From JBFKAV01 sp041621405 (GTDB taxonomy: Bacteria; Pseudomonadota; Alphaproteobacteria; Rhodobacterales; Rhodobacteraceae), in NCBI GenBank assembly GCA_041621405.1, contig JBFKAV010000011.1, forward strand, positions 1 to 43,375: a DNA stretch of 43,375 nt. The letters are read 5' to 3'. The notes below the pieces were generated by a model. It saw only the letters and a program-made list of their open reading frames with translations. It searched no databases and had not been told where the DNA came from. Positions 33,205 through 41,292 of this stretch are shown here, piece by piece. Position 1 is the stretch's first letter. Each line of letters starts with the position of its first letter. Both the position numbers and the translations under genes were made by a program.

Positions 33205-35019
33205 TACGCCGACATGGTGATGGACGCGCGATCAGGGGAGGTCCTGCATTCCACCAATGCCGACAGCCGGCTGCATCCGGCCTCGCTCACCAAGATGATG
33301 ACGCTCTACATTGCCTTCGAGGCGATCCGGCTGGGCGAGATCTCGCTCGACACGACAGTGACGATCTCGCAGAAGTCCGCCGCCGAGCCACCGTCCAAGC
33401 TCGGGCTCCGCGCCGGACAGCGGATCCAGCTGCGCTACCTGATCCGCGCCGCGGCGGTGAAGTCGGCGAACGACGCTGCCACCGCGATCGGCGAGGCGAT
33501 CGAGGGCTCCGAGGCCGCCTTCGCCCGGCGGATGAACCGCACCGCCACGGCACTCGGGATGACGCGGAGCACGTTCAAGAATGCCCACGGCCTCACCGAG
33601 TCCGGCCATCTCTCCACCGCGCGCGACATGACCATTCTCGGGCGGCACCTATTCTACGACTACCCGCAATACTACAACCTGTTCTCCCGCCGCTCGACGA
33701 ATGCAGGCGGCACCGAGGTTTCCAACACCAACCGCCGCTTTCTCGATGCCTACCGGGGCGCCGACGGGATCAAGACCGGCTATACCCGCGCCGCTGGCTT
33801 CAACCTCGTCGCCTCGGCCGAGCGCGGCCGCGAGCGGGTCATCGCCACCGTCTTCGGCGGCACCTCGACCGCCCAGCGCAACGCACGCATCGCCGAGCTG
33901 CTCGACCTCGGCTTCGACCGGGCGCCCACGCGGGTGGCCCTGAACCGGCCGGCGCTTCCGCGCTACGACAACCTGCCCGCCGAGCCGGCTGCGCCGGTGC
34001 TCGTCGCCGAGGGAGCGGTGCCGCCGCAAACGGCCGCCGGCCGGATCCTCCGCGTCAGCGGTGCCGTCAACCGTTCGCCTCGACCCGCCTCCCGTGGCCG
34101 TGCCGGCACGGCGGTGGAACCACCGCCCGAGCTTCTGGCCGCGATCGAGACCGATGTGGCCGCCGCGCTGGCGGCCGTGACCAGCGCCGAGGCGGTGACC
34201 GAGGCGGCCGCAGCCGACGCCGCCGTTGTCGCGGCGGCCGAAGCGGCAGCAGAGACGGTGGCCGCAGCGGCCGAAATCGCGCTGGCGGCCACGGCCGCTG
34301 TGGAGAGTGATTCCGACCCGGCGGGCGAGGGCGACCCTGCCGCCGCCGAGCCGCTCGAAGGCGGAACCGCGCTGGCCGCCTTTGCCGCGCCGCCGCCTCG
34401 GCCGGAGGACCTTGCTGCGCCCGCGGCAACCGTGGTTGCCGACGCGACCGACACCGAATCCGAACCCGAACCCGACACCTCCCCGAGCCCCGAAATCCTC
34501 CTGGCCGCAGTCGGCGAGGGCGGTGCAGCCGGGGCGGGTGCAGGCCAGGCCGTCTCCCTCGCGGCCAGCCTCGTGCCCGCCCCGGCGGCTGAGTCCGAAC
34601 CGGTGCCGGCCGCGGTGGCCGACGCGGCGCCACTCCCCCAGCCCGGGACCGCGGCGCCTGAGGCCGGGTCGGCGGCGCTGGTCGAGGTCGCACTGGCGGT
34701 GCCGCTACCGGCGCCGGCGGCCGATCCAGTGCTCCGCCCCGAACCGGTGGCGGCCGAGATCGTCAGCCGGCTCTCGACCTCGGGCGGCCGGCACGCGGGC
34801 GTCTCGATAGGCCGCTACCCGTCGCGCCACGAGGCCGAAAAGGCACTGATTGCCACCGCGCTGTCCGACACGACTGGCTTCGGCGCCGCGCTCCGCCGCA
34901 TCGTCCAGCGCGGCGGCGGCTTCGAGGCCAACTTCATGGGGATGTCGGACGAGGAAGCCGACCGCGCCTGCCGCCGCCTCGCCGCGCGCGGCCAAGACTG
35001 CACGCCGATCGGCGGCTGA
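33010..35019 (+). CDS. D-alanyl-D-alanine carboxypeptidase with SPOR domain
   Basis: A 669-residue (from GTG) periplasmic penicillin-binding protein of peptidase family S11 that trims the terminal D-alanine of peptidoglycan stem peptides. The three active-site motifs are SLTK (Ser92-Lys95), SAN (152-154) and KTG (255-257). An alanine-, proline- and glutamate-rich linker of about 250 residues follows, then a C-terminal SPOR domain (about 590-668) that binds denuded glycan at division sites. The N-terminus holds two tandem signal-peptide copies. If the real start is the ATG at 33109, only the second would be used. Upstream is a 170-base AT-rich gap with probable promoter TTTTCC-N17-TACCCT near 32915-32942. 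Confidence 0.93.
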   Translation: MTVRRTMGAFRAVFLMVLLGLLAPAGARAAPELMVTVRQAIGAFRALLFLVLLAVLMPAGVRAAPYADMVMDARSGEVLHSTNADSRLHPASLTKMMTLYIAFEAIRLGEISLDTTVTISQKSAAEPPSKLGLRAGQRIQLRYLIRAAAVKSANDAATAIGEAIEGSEAAFARRMNRTATALGMTRSTFKNAHGLTESGHLSTARDMTILGRHLFYDYPQYYNLFSRRSTNAGGTEVSNTNRRFLDAYRGADGIKTGYTRAAGFNLVASAERGRERVIATVFGGTSTAQRNARIAELLDLGFDRAPTRVALNRPALPRYDNLPAEPAAPVLVAEGAVPPQTAAGRILRVSGAVNRSPRPASRGRAGTAVEPPPELLAAIETDVAAALAAVTSAEAVTEAAAADAAVVAAAEAAAETVAAAAEIALAATAAVESDSDPAGEGDPAAAEPLEGGTALAAFAAPPPRPEDLAAPAATVVADATDTESEPEPDTSPSPEILLAAVGEGGAAGAGAGQAVSLAASLVPAPAAESEPVPAAVADAAPLPQPGTAAPEAGSAALVEVALAVPLPAPAADPVLRPEPVAAEIVSRLSTSGGRHAGVSIGRYPSRHEAEKALIATALSDTTGFGAALRRIVQRGGGFEANFMGMSDEEADRACRRLAARGQDCTPIGG

Positions 35020-35038
35020 GCCCCGCAAAGGTCGCCGG

Positions 35039-35197
35039 TCAAGGCTTCGGCTTGTCGTCCCACTCGTCGCTCAGGATGCGCCTGCTGTCGCCCTCGGGGT
35101 CGTCGAATTGGCGCGTCTTCATCGCCCAGACGAAAGCCAGAAGCCCCAGCCCGCCGAGGCCCAGCGACACCGGTATAAGGAGCGAGAGCACTTCCAT
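35039..35197 (-). CDS. ccoS: cbb3-type cytochrome oxidase assembly protein CcoS
   Basis: A 52-residue membrane protein (start MEVLSLLIPVSLGLGG, one hydrophobic helix, then FVWAMKTRQFDDPEGD, RRIL, DEW). The combination of a single helix and the motif TRQFDDPEGD is diagnostic for CcoS, which is required for haem and copper insertion into the cbb3 oxidase. It starts five bases after the ccoI stop codon and closes the ccoGHIS operon. It is convergent with the carboxypeptidase gene, with 19 bases between the stop codons. Confidence 0.93.
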   Translation of the reverse strand: MEVLSLLIPVSLGLGGLGLLAFVWAMKTRQFDDPEGDSRRILSDEWDDKPKP

Positions 35198-35202
35198 CGG
35201 GC

Positions 35203-37380
35203 CTATTTCCTGAGCCTGAGCGCGTTCAGCGTCACGGTAACCGAGGAGGTCGACATCGCCAAGGCGGCCGCAAGCGGCGTGGCAAGGCCGAGGATCGCCA
35301 CCGGCACCGCGACGAGGTTGTAGAGGTTCGAGATCACGACGTTGCCGAACATCAGCCGCACCGCCCGCCGCGCCACGCCGAGCGCCTCGGCCACTGGCGC
35401 GAGGCTCTGGCCCAGAAGCACCACGTCCGAGGCCGTGCGCGCCGCGTCGAGCGCCGAGGCGGGCGAGATCGAGACATGGGCGGCGGCGAGCGCGGCGGTG
35501 TCGTTGAGCCCGTCGCCCACCATCAGCACCTTGCGGCCTTCCGCTTTCAGTGCCTCCACATAGGCCGCCTTCTGATCGGGCAGCACGCCCGCACGCCAGC
35601 TCTCGATGCCGAGCCGCGTCGCCAGCGCCGCGACCGGCGCCTCGGCGTCACCGGAGACGACGTGCAGCCCGAGCCCCTTCGCCCGCAAGGCCGCGAGCAT
35701 CTCCTCCGCTCCGGGCCGGGGCCGGTCAGCGAAGGTGAACTCGACCGGCGCCGCGGCGCCAACGCGCAGCCAGGCCGCCATTTCCTCTCCCGCCTTGGCG
35801 CCGACCCAGTCGGCGCGACCGAAGCGCACGGTGTCCCCGTTCAGCCGCCCCTCGACGCCGTGGCCCGGTACCTCCCGGATCTCCTCAACGCGTGCCGGCG
35901 TCACTCCCGCGGCTTGCACGGCCTCGGCGAGGGCCTGCGCCAAGGGATGTGCCGAGGCTGCGGCCAGCGCCAGCGCCACCTCAAGGTCACGGCGCGAATG
36001 TGACGACAGGTTCGTGACCTCGGGGCGCCCCTGCGTCAGCGTGCCGGTCTTGTCGAAGACCACCGTGTCGGCCTCGGCGAGGCGCTCGAGCGCGGTGCCA
36101 TCCTTGATCAGGAGCCCCTTGCGGAACAGCCGGCCGGAGGCGGCGGTCTGCACCGCCGGCACCGCGAGACCGAGCGCGCAGGGGCAGGTGATGATCAGGA
36201 CAGCCGCCGCGACATTCAGCGAAAGGCGGAGGTCGGAGGTCGTCAGGTACCAGCCGAGGAAGGAGAGGAAGGCCGTGGCGTGCACGAACGGGGTGTAGAC
36301 CTTCACCGCCCGGTCCGAGAGCGAGCGGAAGCGGCCGCGGCCCGCCTCGGCCACCGCCACGAGGTCGGCGATGCGGTGGAGCGCGCTGTCCTTTCCCGCG
36401 GCTGTCACGGTCAGGAGCAGCGGCCCGGTCAGGTTCACTTCACCCGCCATCAACTGGGTGCCCGGCCCGGCGAAGGCGGGCAAGGTCTCGCCGGTCAGGA
36501 GCGAGCGGTCGACCTCGCTCTCGCCCACAGCCACTGTGCCGTCGGCCGGCACCCGTGCGCCTGGCAGCACGCGCACCCGGTCGCCCGGGCAGAGCTCGGC
36601 CACCGGCACCACCGCCTCGCCCGCCTCGGTCACGCGGAGCGCGCGCGGCACTTCCAGCGCGGCGAGCTCGCGCGCCGCCGAGCGGGCGGCGGCGCGGGTT
36701 CGGTGGTCGAGGTAGCGGCCCACGAGCAGGAAGAAGGTCAGCATCACCACGGCGTCGAAATAGGCGTGCTCGCCCGACTGCGCGGTCTCGTAGACCGAAA
36801 CGGTGGAGGCCAGGACCAGCGCCAGCGAGATCGGCACGTCCATGTTTGCCCGGAGGTGTTTCAGTGCGCCCCAGGCCGAGCGGAAGAAGGGCTGGCCCGA
36901 AAACGCGACGGCCGGGAGTGCGATGGCACCCGAGATCCAGTGGAATAGGTCGCGCGTGGCGTCCTCGGCGCCGGACCAGACGGCGACCGACAGCAGCATC
37001 ACGTTCATCATCGCGAAGAAGGCCACGGCGAGGCGCATCAGCAAGTCGCGCCCCTCGGCGTCGGCATCGGTGGCCGCGAGCATGCCGGCGTCGAGCTCGT
37101 GCGCCTCGTAGCCGAGGCGCCGCGCCTCGGGGATGAGGTCGGCGGCGGTCAGCCCCGGCTCGGCCTCCACGCTGACCCGGCGAAGCGTCAGATTGACCCG
37201 CGCCGAGCGTACGCCCGGCACCTTCTCGAGCCCGCTCTCGAGGGTCGAGATGCAGGCCGCGCAATGGGCGCCCGGCACCGATATGAGGAGCCGCGCCGGC
37301 TCTTCCGCTCGCGCCGCCTCGGCAACGTCCCGGGCGGCGGGGACGACAGCGCAGGCGGGGCAGGCCGCGAGATCGGTCAT
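35203..37380 (-). CDS. ccoI: Copper-exporting P1B-type ATPase for cbb3 assembly
   Basis: A 725-residue copper pump that supplies the metal for the binuclear centre of the cbb3 oxidase. The N-terminus has an extra CPAC near residue 7-10, then a heavy-metal domain with GAHCAAC (Cys40, Cys43). Eight hydrophobic helices include the copper-binding CPC in ITCPCALGLAVP, and the catalytic parts are DKTGTLTQGRP, TGET in the actuator domain, SAHPLAQAL and GDGLNDTAALAAA. The ATG at 37380 overlaps the ccoH stop (ATGA, 37377-37380). It matches CcoI/FixI (CtpA-like) rather than CopA, by context and by its low-affinity-efflux group sequence. Confidence 0.95.
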   Translation of the reverse strand: MTDLAACPACAVVPAARDVAEAARAEEPARLLISVPGAHCAACISTLESGLEKVPGVRSARVNLTLRRVSVEAEPGLTAADLIPEARRLGYEAHELDAGMLAATDADAEGRDLLMRLAVAFFAMMNVMLLSVAVWSGAEDATRDLFHWISGAIALPAVAFSGQPFFRSAWGALKHLRANMDVPISLALVLASTVSVYETAQSGEHAYFDAVVMLTFFLLVGRYLDHRTRAAARSAARELAALEVPRALRVTEAGEAVVPVAELCPGDRVRVLPGARVPADGTVAVGESEVDRSLLTGETLPAFAGPGTQLMAGEVNLTGPLLLTVTAAGKDSALHRIADLVAVAEAGRGRFRSLSDRAVKVYTPFVHATAFLSFLGWYLTTSDLRLSLNVAAAVLIITCPCALGLAVPAVQTAASGRLFRKGLLIKDGTALERLAEADTVVFDKTGTLTQGRPEVTNLSSHSRRDLEVALALAAASAHPLAQALAEAVQAAGVTPARVEEIREVPGHGVEGRLNGDTVRFGRADWVGAKAGEEMAAWLRVGAAAPVEFTFADRPRPGAEEMLAALRAKGLGLHVVSGDAEAPVAALATRLGIESWRAGVLPDQKAAYVEALKAEGRKVLMVGDGLNDTAALAAAHVSISPASALDAARTASDVVLLGQSLAPVAEALGVARRAVRLMFGNVVISNLYNLVAVPVAILGLATPLAAALAMSTSSVTVTLNALRLRK

Positions 37381-37838
37381 TCGCGGACCGCGATCGACAC
37401 GCGCTGGCGGAACGGCGTGCCGTCGGCCGCGAGGGCGCTCAGCTGCAGCACCCACTGGCCGCGGGTCACCTCCACCGGCGCCTCGAAAGTGGCCTGTCGC
37501 ACGCGAACGAAAACGGGCGCCTGGTCGTCGACGGTGGAGGTGGCGCGCCCCAGGATACCTTCCACGGCTTCCACCTCGGCCGGTCGCCCGTCGGGCCCGG
37601 TGAAACGCACCCGCAGCACGCCGTCCTCGAACCAGGTCTCGGCACGCCAGCCGAGCCGCTCCTGCGCCTGGCGCTCGGCCTCGAAGCTCTGGCTCGCCAC
37701 GTAGCCGTTCCTGACCTCGATGCCCGGGAAGGTCGCCACCGCCGCCCAGGCCAGCGCGATGTTCACCGCGACGATCACCGCGAAGGCGCCAACCGTAATG
37801 AAGAATACGTGCCGTCCGGTAAGTTCCCGCTGCATCAC
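37377..37838 (-). CDS. ccoH: cbb3 oxidase assembly protein CcoH/FixH
   Basis: A 153-residue protein with one N-terminal membrane helix (GAFAVIVAVNIALAWAAVAT) and a periplasmic FixH domain (VRNGYVASQSFEAERQAQERLGW, then a beta-rich part with RQATFEAPVEVTRGQWVLQL). FixH/CcoH is a stable assembly partner of the cbb3 oxidase. It overlaps ccoG at its start (37835-37838) and ccoI at its stop by four bases each, so translation of ccoG, ccoH and ccoI is chained. Confidence 0.94.
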   Translation of the reverse strand: MMQRELTGRHVFFITVGAFAVIVAVNIALAWAAVATFPGIEVRNGYVASQSFEAERQAQERLGWRAETWFEDGVLRVRFTGPDGRPAEVEAVEGILGRATSTVDDQAPVFVRVRQATFEAPVEVTRGQWVLQLSALAADGTPFRQRVSIAVRE

Positions 37839-39265
37839 TCGCCCTTCCCGTTGAAGACGGTGTCCTTGTAGGCGCGATCGGTGCTGGCCAGGTCCTCGAC
37901 CCAGAGCGTGAGCTCGGTATGCGCCGTCTCCGCCGCCTCCGATCCGACCGGGGCGGTTACGTAAACGCGCTGCAGAACCATCTCGTTCGCCGGCACCTCC
38001 ACCGTCAGCGCCTCGGTGCCCTCCAAGGATATCCGAAGAAGCGCATCGGAGGTGAGCGAGAGGTGGAAGCTGCGGTCGTCGAGGTTCATGTTTCTCAGCC
38101 GCACGTCGTAGGTGTTGCGGATCGCACCGTCCGACAGCGTCACGAAGGTGGGATTGCGCACCGGCGCCACCGTGAGGTCGATCTCCTGCCGGAGGAACAG
38201 CGCGACGACGAGCCCGATGCCGACGGCGGAATAGAGCGCGGTATAGAGGACCGTGCGTGGCCGGAACACATGGGTCCAGACGCTCCTGGGCGACTGGCCC
38301 GCCCGCTCCCGGGTCTCGTCGGACAGGGCGATGTAGTCGATCAGGCCGCGTGGCTTGCCGATCTTCGCCATCACGTCATCGCAGGCGTCAATGCAGAGGG
38401 CGCAGGTGATGCAGGCCAGCTGCTGGCCGTCGCGGATGTCGATTCCCATCGGGCAGACGTTGACGCAGGCCATGCAGTCGATGCAATCGCCCTGGTCGGG
38501 ATCGAGCTGGCCCTTGCGGAGCTTGCCGCGCGGCTCGCCGCGCCAGTCGCGGTAGGCAACCGTCAGCGTCTCGGGGTCCATCATCGCGGCCTGGATCCGC
38601 GGCCAGGGGCAGGCATAGATGCAGATCTGCTCGCGGAAGAAGCCGCCGAAGAGGAAGGTCGTGGCGGTCAGCACCCCGATCGTGGTGTAGGCGATCGGGT
38701 GGGCGCTCAAGGTGACGAGGTCGCGCGCCAGCGTCGGCGCGTCGGTGAAGTAGAATACCCAGGCGCCGCCTGTCGCCAGCGCGATCAGCAGCCAGACGGA
38801 CCACTTGGTCAGCCTGAGCCGCAGCTTCCGGGCGTCCCATTTCTGGTTCCAGAGTCGCACCCGGGCGTTGCGGTCGCCCTCGATCCAGCGCTCGACCAAG
38901 ACGTAGAGATCGGTCCAGACCGTCTGCGGGCAGGCATAACCGCACCAGACCCGGCCGAGCGCGGAGGTGAAAAGGAAGAGCCCGAGACCGGCCATGATCA
39001 GCAGGCCCGCCACGAAGTAGAACTCGTGCGGCCAGATCTCGATCATGAAGAAGAAGAACCGGCGGTTGGCGAGGTCGACCAGCACCGCCTGGTCGGGGAG
39101 GCTGGGGCCCCGGTCCCAGCGGATCCAGGGCGTGACGTAGTAGATGCCGAGCGTGACGCCCATGATCCACCACTTGAGCGCGCGGAACGGGCCCTTCACG
39201 CGGCGCGGGAAGACCGGCTCGCGCGCGGCATAGAGCTTAGGCTCTGGGCTTTCCGTGCTGCTCAC
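37835..39265 (-). CDS. ccoG: Cytochrome c oxidase accessory protein CcoG/FixG
   Basis: A 476-residue membrane protein with five or so helices and a cytoplasmic double cluster domain: CIDCMACVNVCPMGID and CITCALCIDACDD each fit a [4Fe-4S] site, plus CGYACPQ and CIYACPWPR motifs in membrane-facing loops that resemble NapH/RdxA proteins. The C-terminal part is an Ig-like periplasmic domain. CcoG reduces copper(II) to copper(I) for the cbb3 oxidase. It is first gene of ccoGHIS, preceded by a promoter region with an FNR-type box at 39329-39342. Confidence 0.95.
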   Translation of the reverse strand: MSSTESPEPKLYAAREPVFPRRVKGPFRALKWWIMGVTLGIYYVTPWIRWDRGPSLPDQAVLVDLANRRFFFFMIEIWPHEFYFVAGLLIMAGLGLFLFTSALGRVWCGYACPQTVWTDLYVLVERWIEGDRNARVRLWNQKWDARKLRLRLTKWSVWLLIALATGGAWVFYFTDAPTLARDLVTLSAHPIAYTTIGVLTATTFLFGGFFREQICIYACPWPRIQAAMMDPETLTVAYRDWRGEPRGKLRKGQLDPDQGDCIDCMACVNVCPMGIDIRDGQQLACITCALCIDACDDVMAKIGKPRGLIDYIALSDETRERAGQSPRSVWTHVFRPRTVLYTALYSAVGIGLVVALFLRQEIDLTVAPVRNPTFVTLSDGAIRNTYDVRLRNMNLDDRSFHLSLTSDALLRISLEGTEALTVEVPANEMVLQRVYVTAPVGSEAAETAHTELTLWVEDLASTDRAYKDTVFNGKGE

Positions 39266-39328
39266 TGGGCAGACTCCACACGTCCTGTTGCGCGGCGCCT
39301 TTCTGGCCGCAGGGGGCGGCCCTCGGCC

Positions 39329-39342
39329 TTGATATGGGTCAA
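39329..39342 (-). promoter_or_regulatory. FNR/FnrL-type box upstream of ccoG
   Basis: The 14-base site reads TTGACCCATATCAA on the minus strand, matching the FNR/FnrL consensus TTGAY-N4-RTCAA at every defined position. Its centre is about 70 bases before the ccoG start codon, where a class II activator at -41 would give a leader of about 29 bases. It should induce ccoGHIS when oxygen falls. It also lies upstream of the divergent lipoprotein gene, at about 150 bases. Confidence 0.82.
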
Positions 39343-39483
39343 AGGGAGCCCAGGCAGCCTATTTTCACATGCAGCGGAACGGCGCCAGCCCGCAGCAACG
39401 TGATCGCCGCAATCTCGACAAACGGGCGATCCCGCGCTAGCAGGTTCCGCCGAATCGAGAGCCACCCTGAGGAAAAGCGTAAC

Positions 39484-40032
39484 ATGCGGAAGCTCGCCTG
39501 CCTCCTGTCGCTCGTGACGCTGCTGGTCGCCGGCTGTGCGAGTGGCCCCGTGCTGCCGCCAGAACCTGCGGAAGTGGCGCGGCTGGCGCAGGAGATTCGC
39601 GCGTTCGGCCCCGAGGTCGATCCCGGCGAGGCCGAGCGGCTTGCGCGGATCTCCTACGACTACGCGCTGCAGCTTCGCAGCGAATACCAGGTCACCGACC
39701 CGCCCCTGGTTCACAATACCAAGGTGAACATGGGCGTGAGGCCGCGCGGCCTCTGCTTCCAGTGGGCGGACGACATCGAGGCCCGGCTCAGGCGGGAGAA
39801 CTTCCAGACCCTCGAGTTCCACCGGGCGATCGCCAATTCCGACACGCTCCTGATCGACCACAGCGTGGTGATCGTCAGCCGCCGCGGCGATTCGATGTTC
39901 CAGGGCGTGGTGCTCGACGGCTGGCGCGAAGGCGGCCGGCTGTTCTGGTCGCCCACCCTGGAAGACCCGCGCTACGACTGGGTTCCGCGCGAAGTGGTGT
40001 TCGCGCAACGGCGCCTCAGCGAAGAGGAATAG
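39484..40032 (+). CDS. Lipoprotein with Cys-His-Asp pattern, unknown function
   Basis: A 182-residue predicted lipoprotein: signal with lipobox LVAGC (lipidated Cys18). The C-terminal half contains RPRGLCFQWADDIEARL (Cys91), DTLLIDHSVVIV (His126) and VVLDGWREGGRLFW (Asp145). This order and the surrounding helix-strand-strand pattern resemble papain-like or transglutaminase-like cysteine enzymes, but I do not recognise a named family. It interrupts the cbb3 locus on the opposite strand, between ccoG (divergent) and ccoP (convergent). GAGGAAAAG precedes the ATG. A role in oxidase maturation is possible only from position. Confidence 0.8.
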   Translation: MRKLACLLSLVTLLVAGCASGPVLPPEPAEVARLAQEIRAFGPEVDPGEAERLARISYDYALQLRSEYQVTDPPLVHNTKVNMGVRPRGLCFQWADDIEARLRRENFQTLEFHRAIANSDTLLIDHSVVIVSRRGDSMFQGVVLDGWREGGRLFWSPTLEDPRYDWVPREVVFAQRRLSEEE

Positions 40033-40125
40033 CGAAGCCGTTGGACAGCTTCATCCGCCTGGCCCCCAGACAGCCCGGGCGGCCGCCTGCCGGATATCGC
40101 GCGTCTTCCGCTGCCAGAAATGCGC

Positions 40126-40200
40126 GGCCCCGGCTCCCCCTGGAAACGCGCGAACAGGACGGGGGGCCGGGGCCGTTCTGCCGGCGGCTCGCGCCGCCGG
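40126..40200. terminator. Two tandem hairpins between convergent genes
   Basis: The first hairpin pairs GGCCCCGGC-T-CCCCC (40126-40140) with GGGGG-GCCGGGGCC (40161-40174), one mismatch in 15. The second is a perfect CCGGCGGC-TCGC-GCCGCCGG at 40181-40200, five bases after the ccoP stop. Neither has a U tract, but both strands' transcripts end here, so a bidirectional, stability-type terminator is likely. Confidence 0.6.
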
Positions 40201-40204
40201 TAGC

Positions 40205-41086
40205 CTATTGTATCGCGGGCGTCGCTTCGCCGCCGCCGAGGCCGTGCACGTAGACCGAAACCGCCCGGATCTCGGCTTCCGAAAGCCGCGTGTTCCAATT
40301 CGGCATCACGCCGAAACGGGCGTTCTCCACCGTCTCGGTCAACGCCGCCTCGTCGCCGCCATAGAGCCAGATCGCGTCGTTCAGCGCAGGCGCGCCGAGA
40401 TCGCGCATGCCCTCGCCGGCGTCGCCATGGCAGGCGGCGCAGTGGTCGAGAAACAGCTGCTCGCCCGCCTTGGCCAGCGCCGCATCGTGCTCCTGGTTCG
40501 AGATCTTGAGCACGTGGGCCACGACCTGGGCAATCTCCTCCTCCGAGAGGATCTCGCCGAAAGGCGGCATCTCGGAATACCGCGCCTCGGGGTCGTCGGT
40601 GTTGCGGATGCCGTGGCTCACCGTGAGGTAGATCGCCTCGATGTCGCCGCCCCAAAGCCAGTCGTCGTCCAGGAGGTTCGGGTAGCCCACGGCCCCTGCT
40701 GCGCCCGAGCCGTGGCACTGGGCGCACCAGGTGCGAAACACCGCAGCGCCGGCATTGGTGGCATACTGGTTGAGCTCGGTATCGGCCGCAATCTCGGTCA
40801 GCTCCACGGCGGCGAGCTTGCTTTCGATCGCTGCGTTCGCGGCCTCGACCTGGGCGATCTGCTCGGAAACCTCGGCGCGGGTGGAATAACCCAAGAGCCC
40901 CGGCGTCGCCCGGCTGATCAAAGGCCAGGCGGGGTACAGGATCGTGTAGATCACGCCCCAGGCGATGGTCACGTAGAAGGTCCAGAGCCACCAGCGCGGC
41001 AGCGGATTGTTATACTCCTCGATGCCGTCCCAGGAATGGCCCGTGGTCTCGACCTGGTCCTGCTGCTTCTTCGGTTCCTTGCTCAT
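40205..41086 (-). CDS. ccoP: cbb3 oxidase subunit III (dihaem cytochrome c)
   Basis: A 293-residue membrane-anchored cytochrome. The N-terminus has TGHSWDGIEEYNNPLPRWW and one helix (WLWTFYVTIAWGVIYTILYP), both typical of CcoP. Two c-type haem sites follow: CAQCH (121-125) and CAACH (216-220), with distal methionine candidates in YSEMPPFGEIL and GVMPNWN. It passes electrons from soluble cytochrome c to CcoO. The start overlaps the ccoQ stop by four bases. In the ccoNOQP operon it is the last gene. Confidence 0.97.
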   Translation of the reverse strand: MSKEPKKQQDQVETTGHSWDGIEEYNNPLPRWWLWTFYVTIAWGVIYTILYPAWPLISRATPGLLGYSTRAEVSEQIAQVEAANAAIESKLAAVELTEIAADTELNQYATNAGAAVFRTWCAQCHGSGAAGAVGYPNLLDDDWLWGGDIEAIYLTVSHGIRNTDDPEARYSEMPPFGEILSEEEIAQVVAHVLKISNQEHDAALAKAGEQLFLDHCAACHGDAGEGMRDLGAPALNDAIWLYGGDEAALTETVENARFGVMPNWNTRLSEAEIRAVSVYVHGLGGGEATPAIQ

Positions 41087-41283
41087 GTCCGCGCCTCCTT
41101 GCTCTCGGCCTTCTCGGCCGGGGCGGGCTTGTCCTCATGGCGGAACGGGATGTTCGCAGCGTCGCGGTGCGCCTTTGCCGACCCCGGGCGGAAGGCCCAG
41201 ATGACGACACCCAGGAACACGACGAACAGGAACAGAAGCGCCCAGCTGTCGGCGAACTGTCTCAGGGCCGAATAGGTCTCCAT
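41083..41283 (-). CDS. ccoQ: cbb3 oxidase small subunit CcoQ
   Basis: A 66-residue protein with one membrane helix (WALLFLFVVFLGVVIWAF) followed by RPGSAKAHRDAANIPFRHED, the classic CcoQ tail. CcoQ stabilises the core complex and in Rhodobacter is linked to oxygen signalling. Its ATG lies nine bases before the ccoO stop region, and its stop overlaps the ccoP start (ATGA, 41083-41086). Confidence 0.96.
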   Translation of the reverse strand: METYSALRQFADSWALLFLFVVFLGVVIWAFRPGSAKAHRDAANIPFRHEDKPAPAEKAESKEART

Positions 41284-41292
41284 CGCACCCTC

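Noticed and set aside
37919..39403. Long open frame antisense to ccoG, including the FNR box
   Set aside because: Codon positions mirror those of ccoG; no ribosome binding site or motif is seen.
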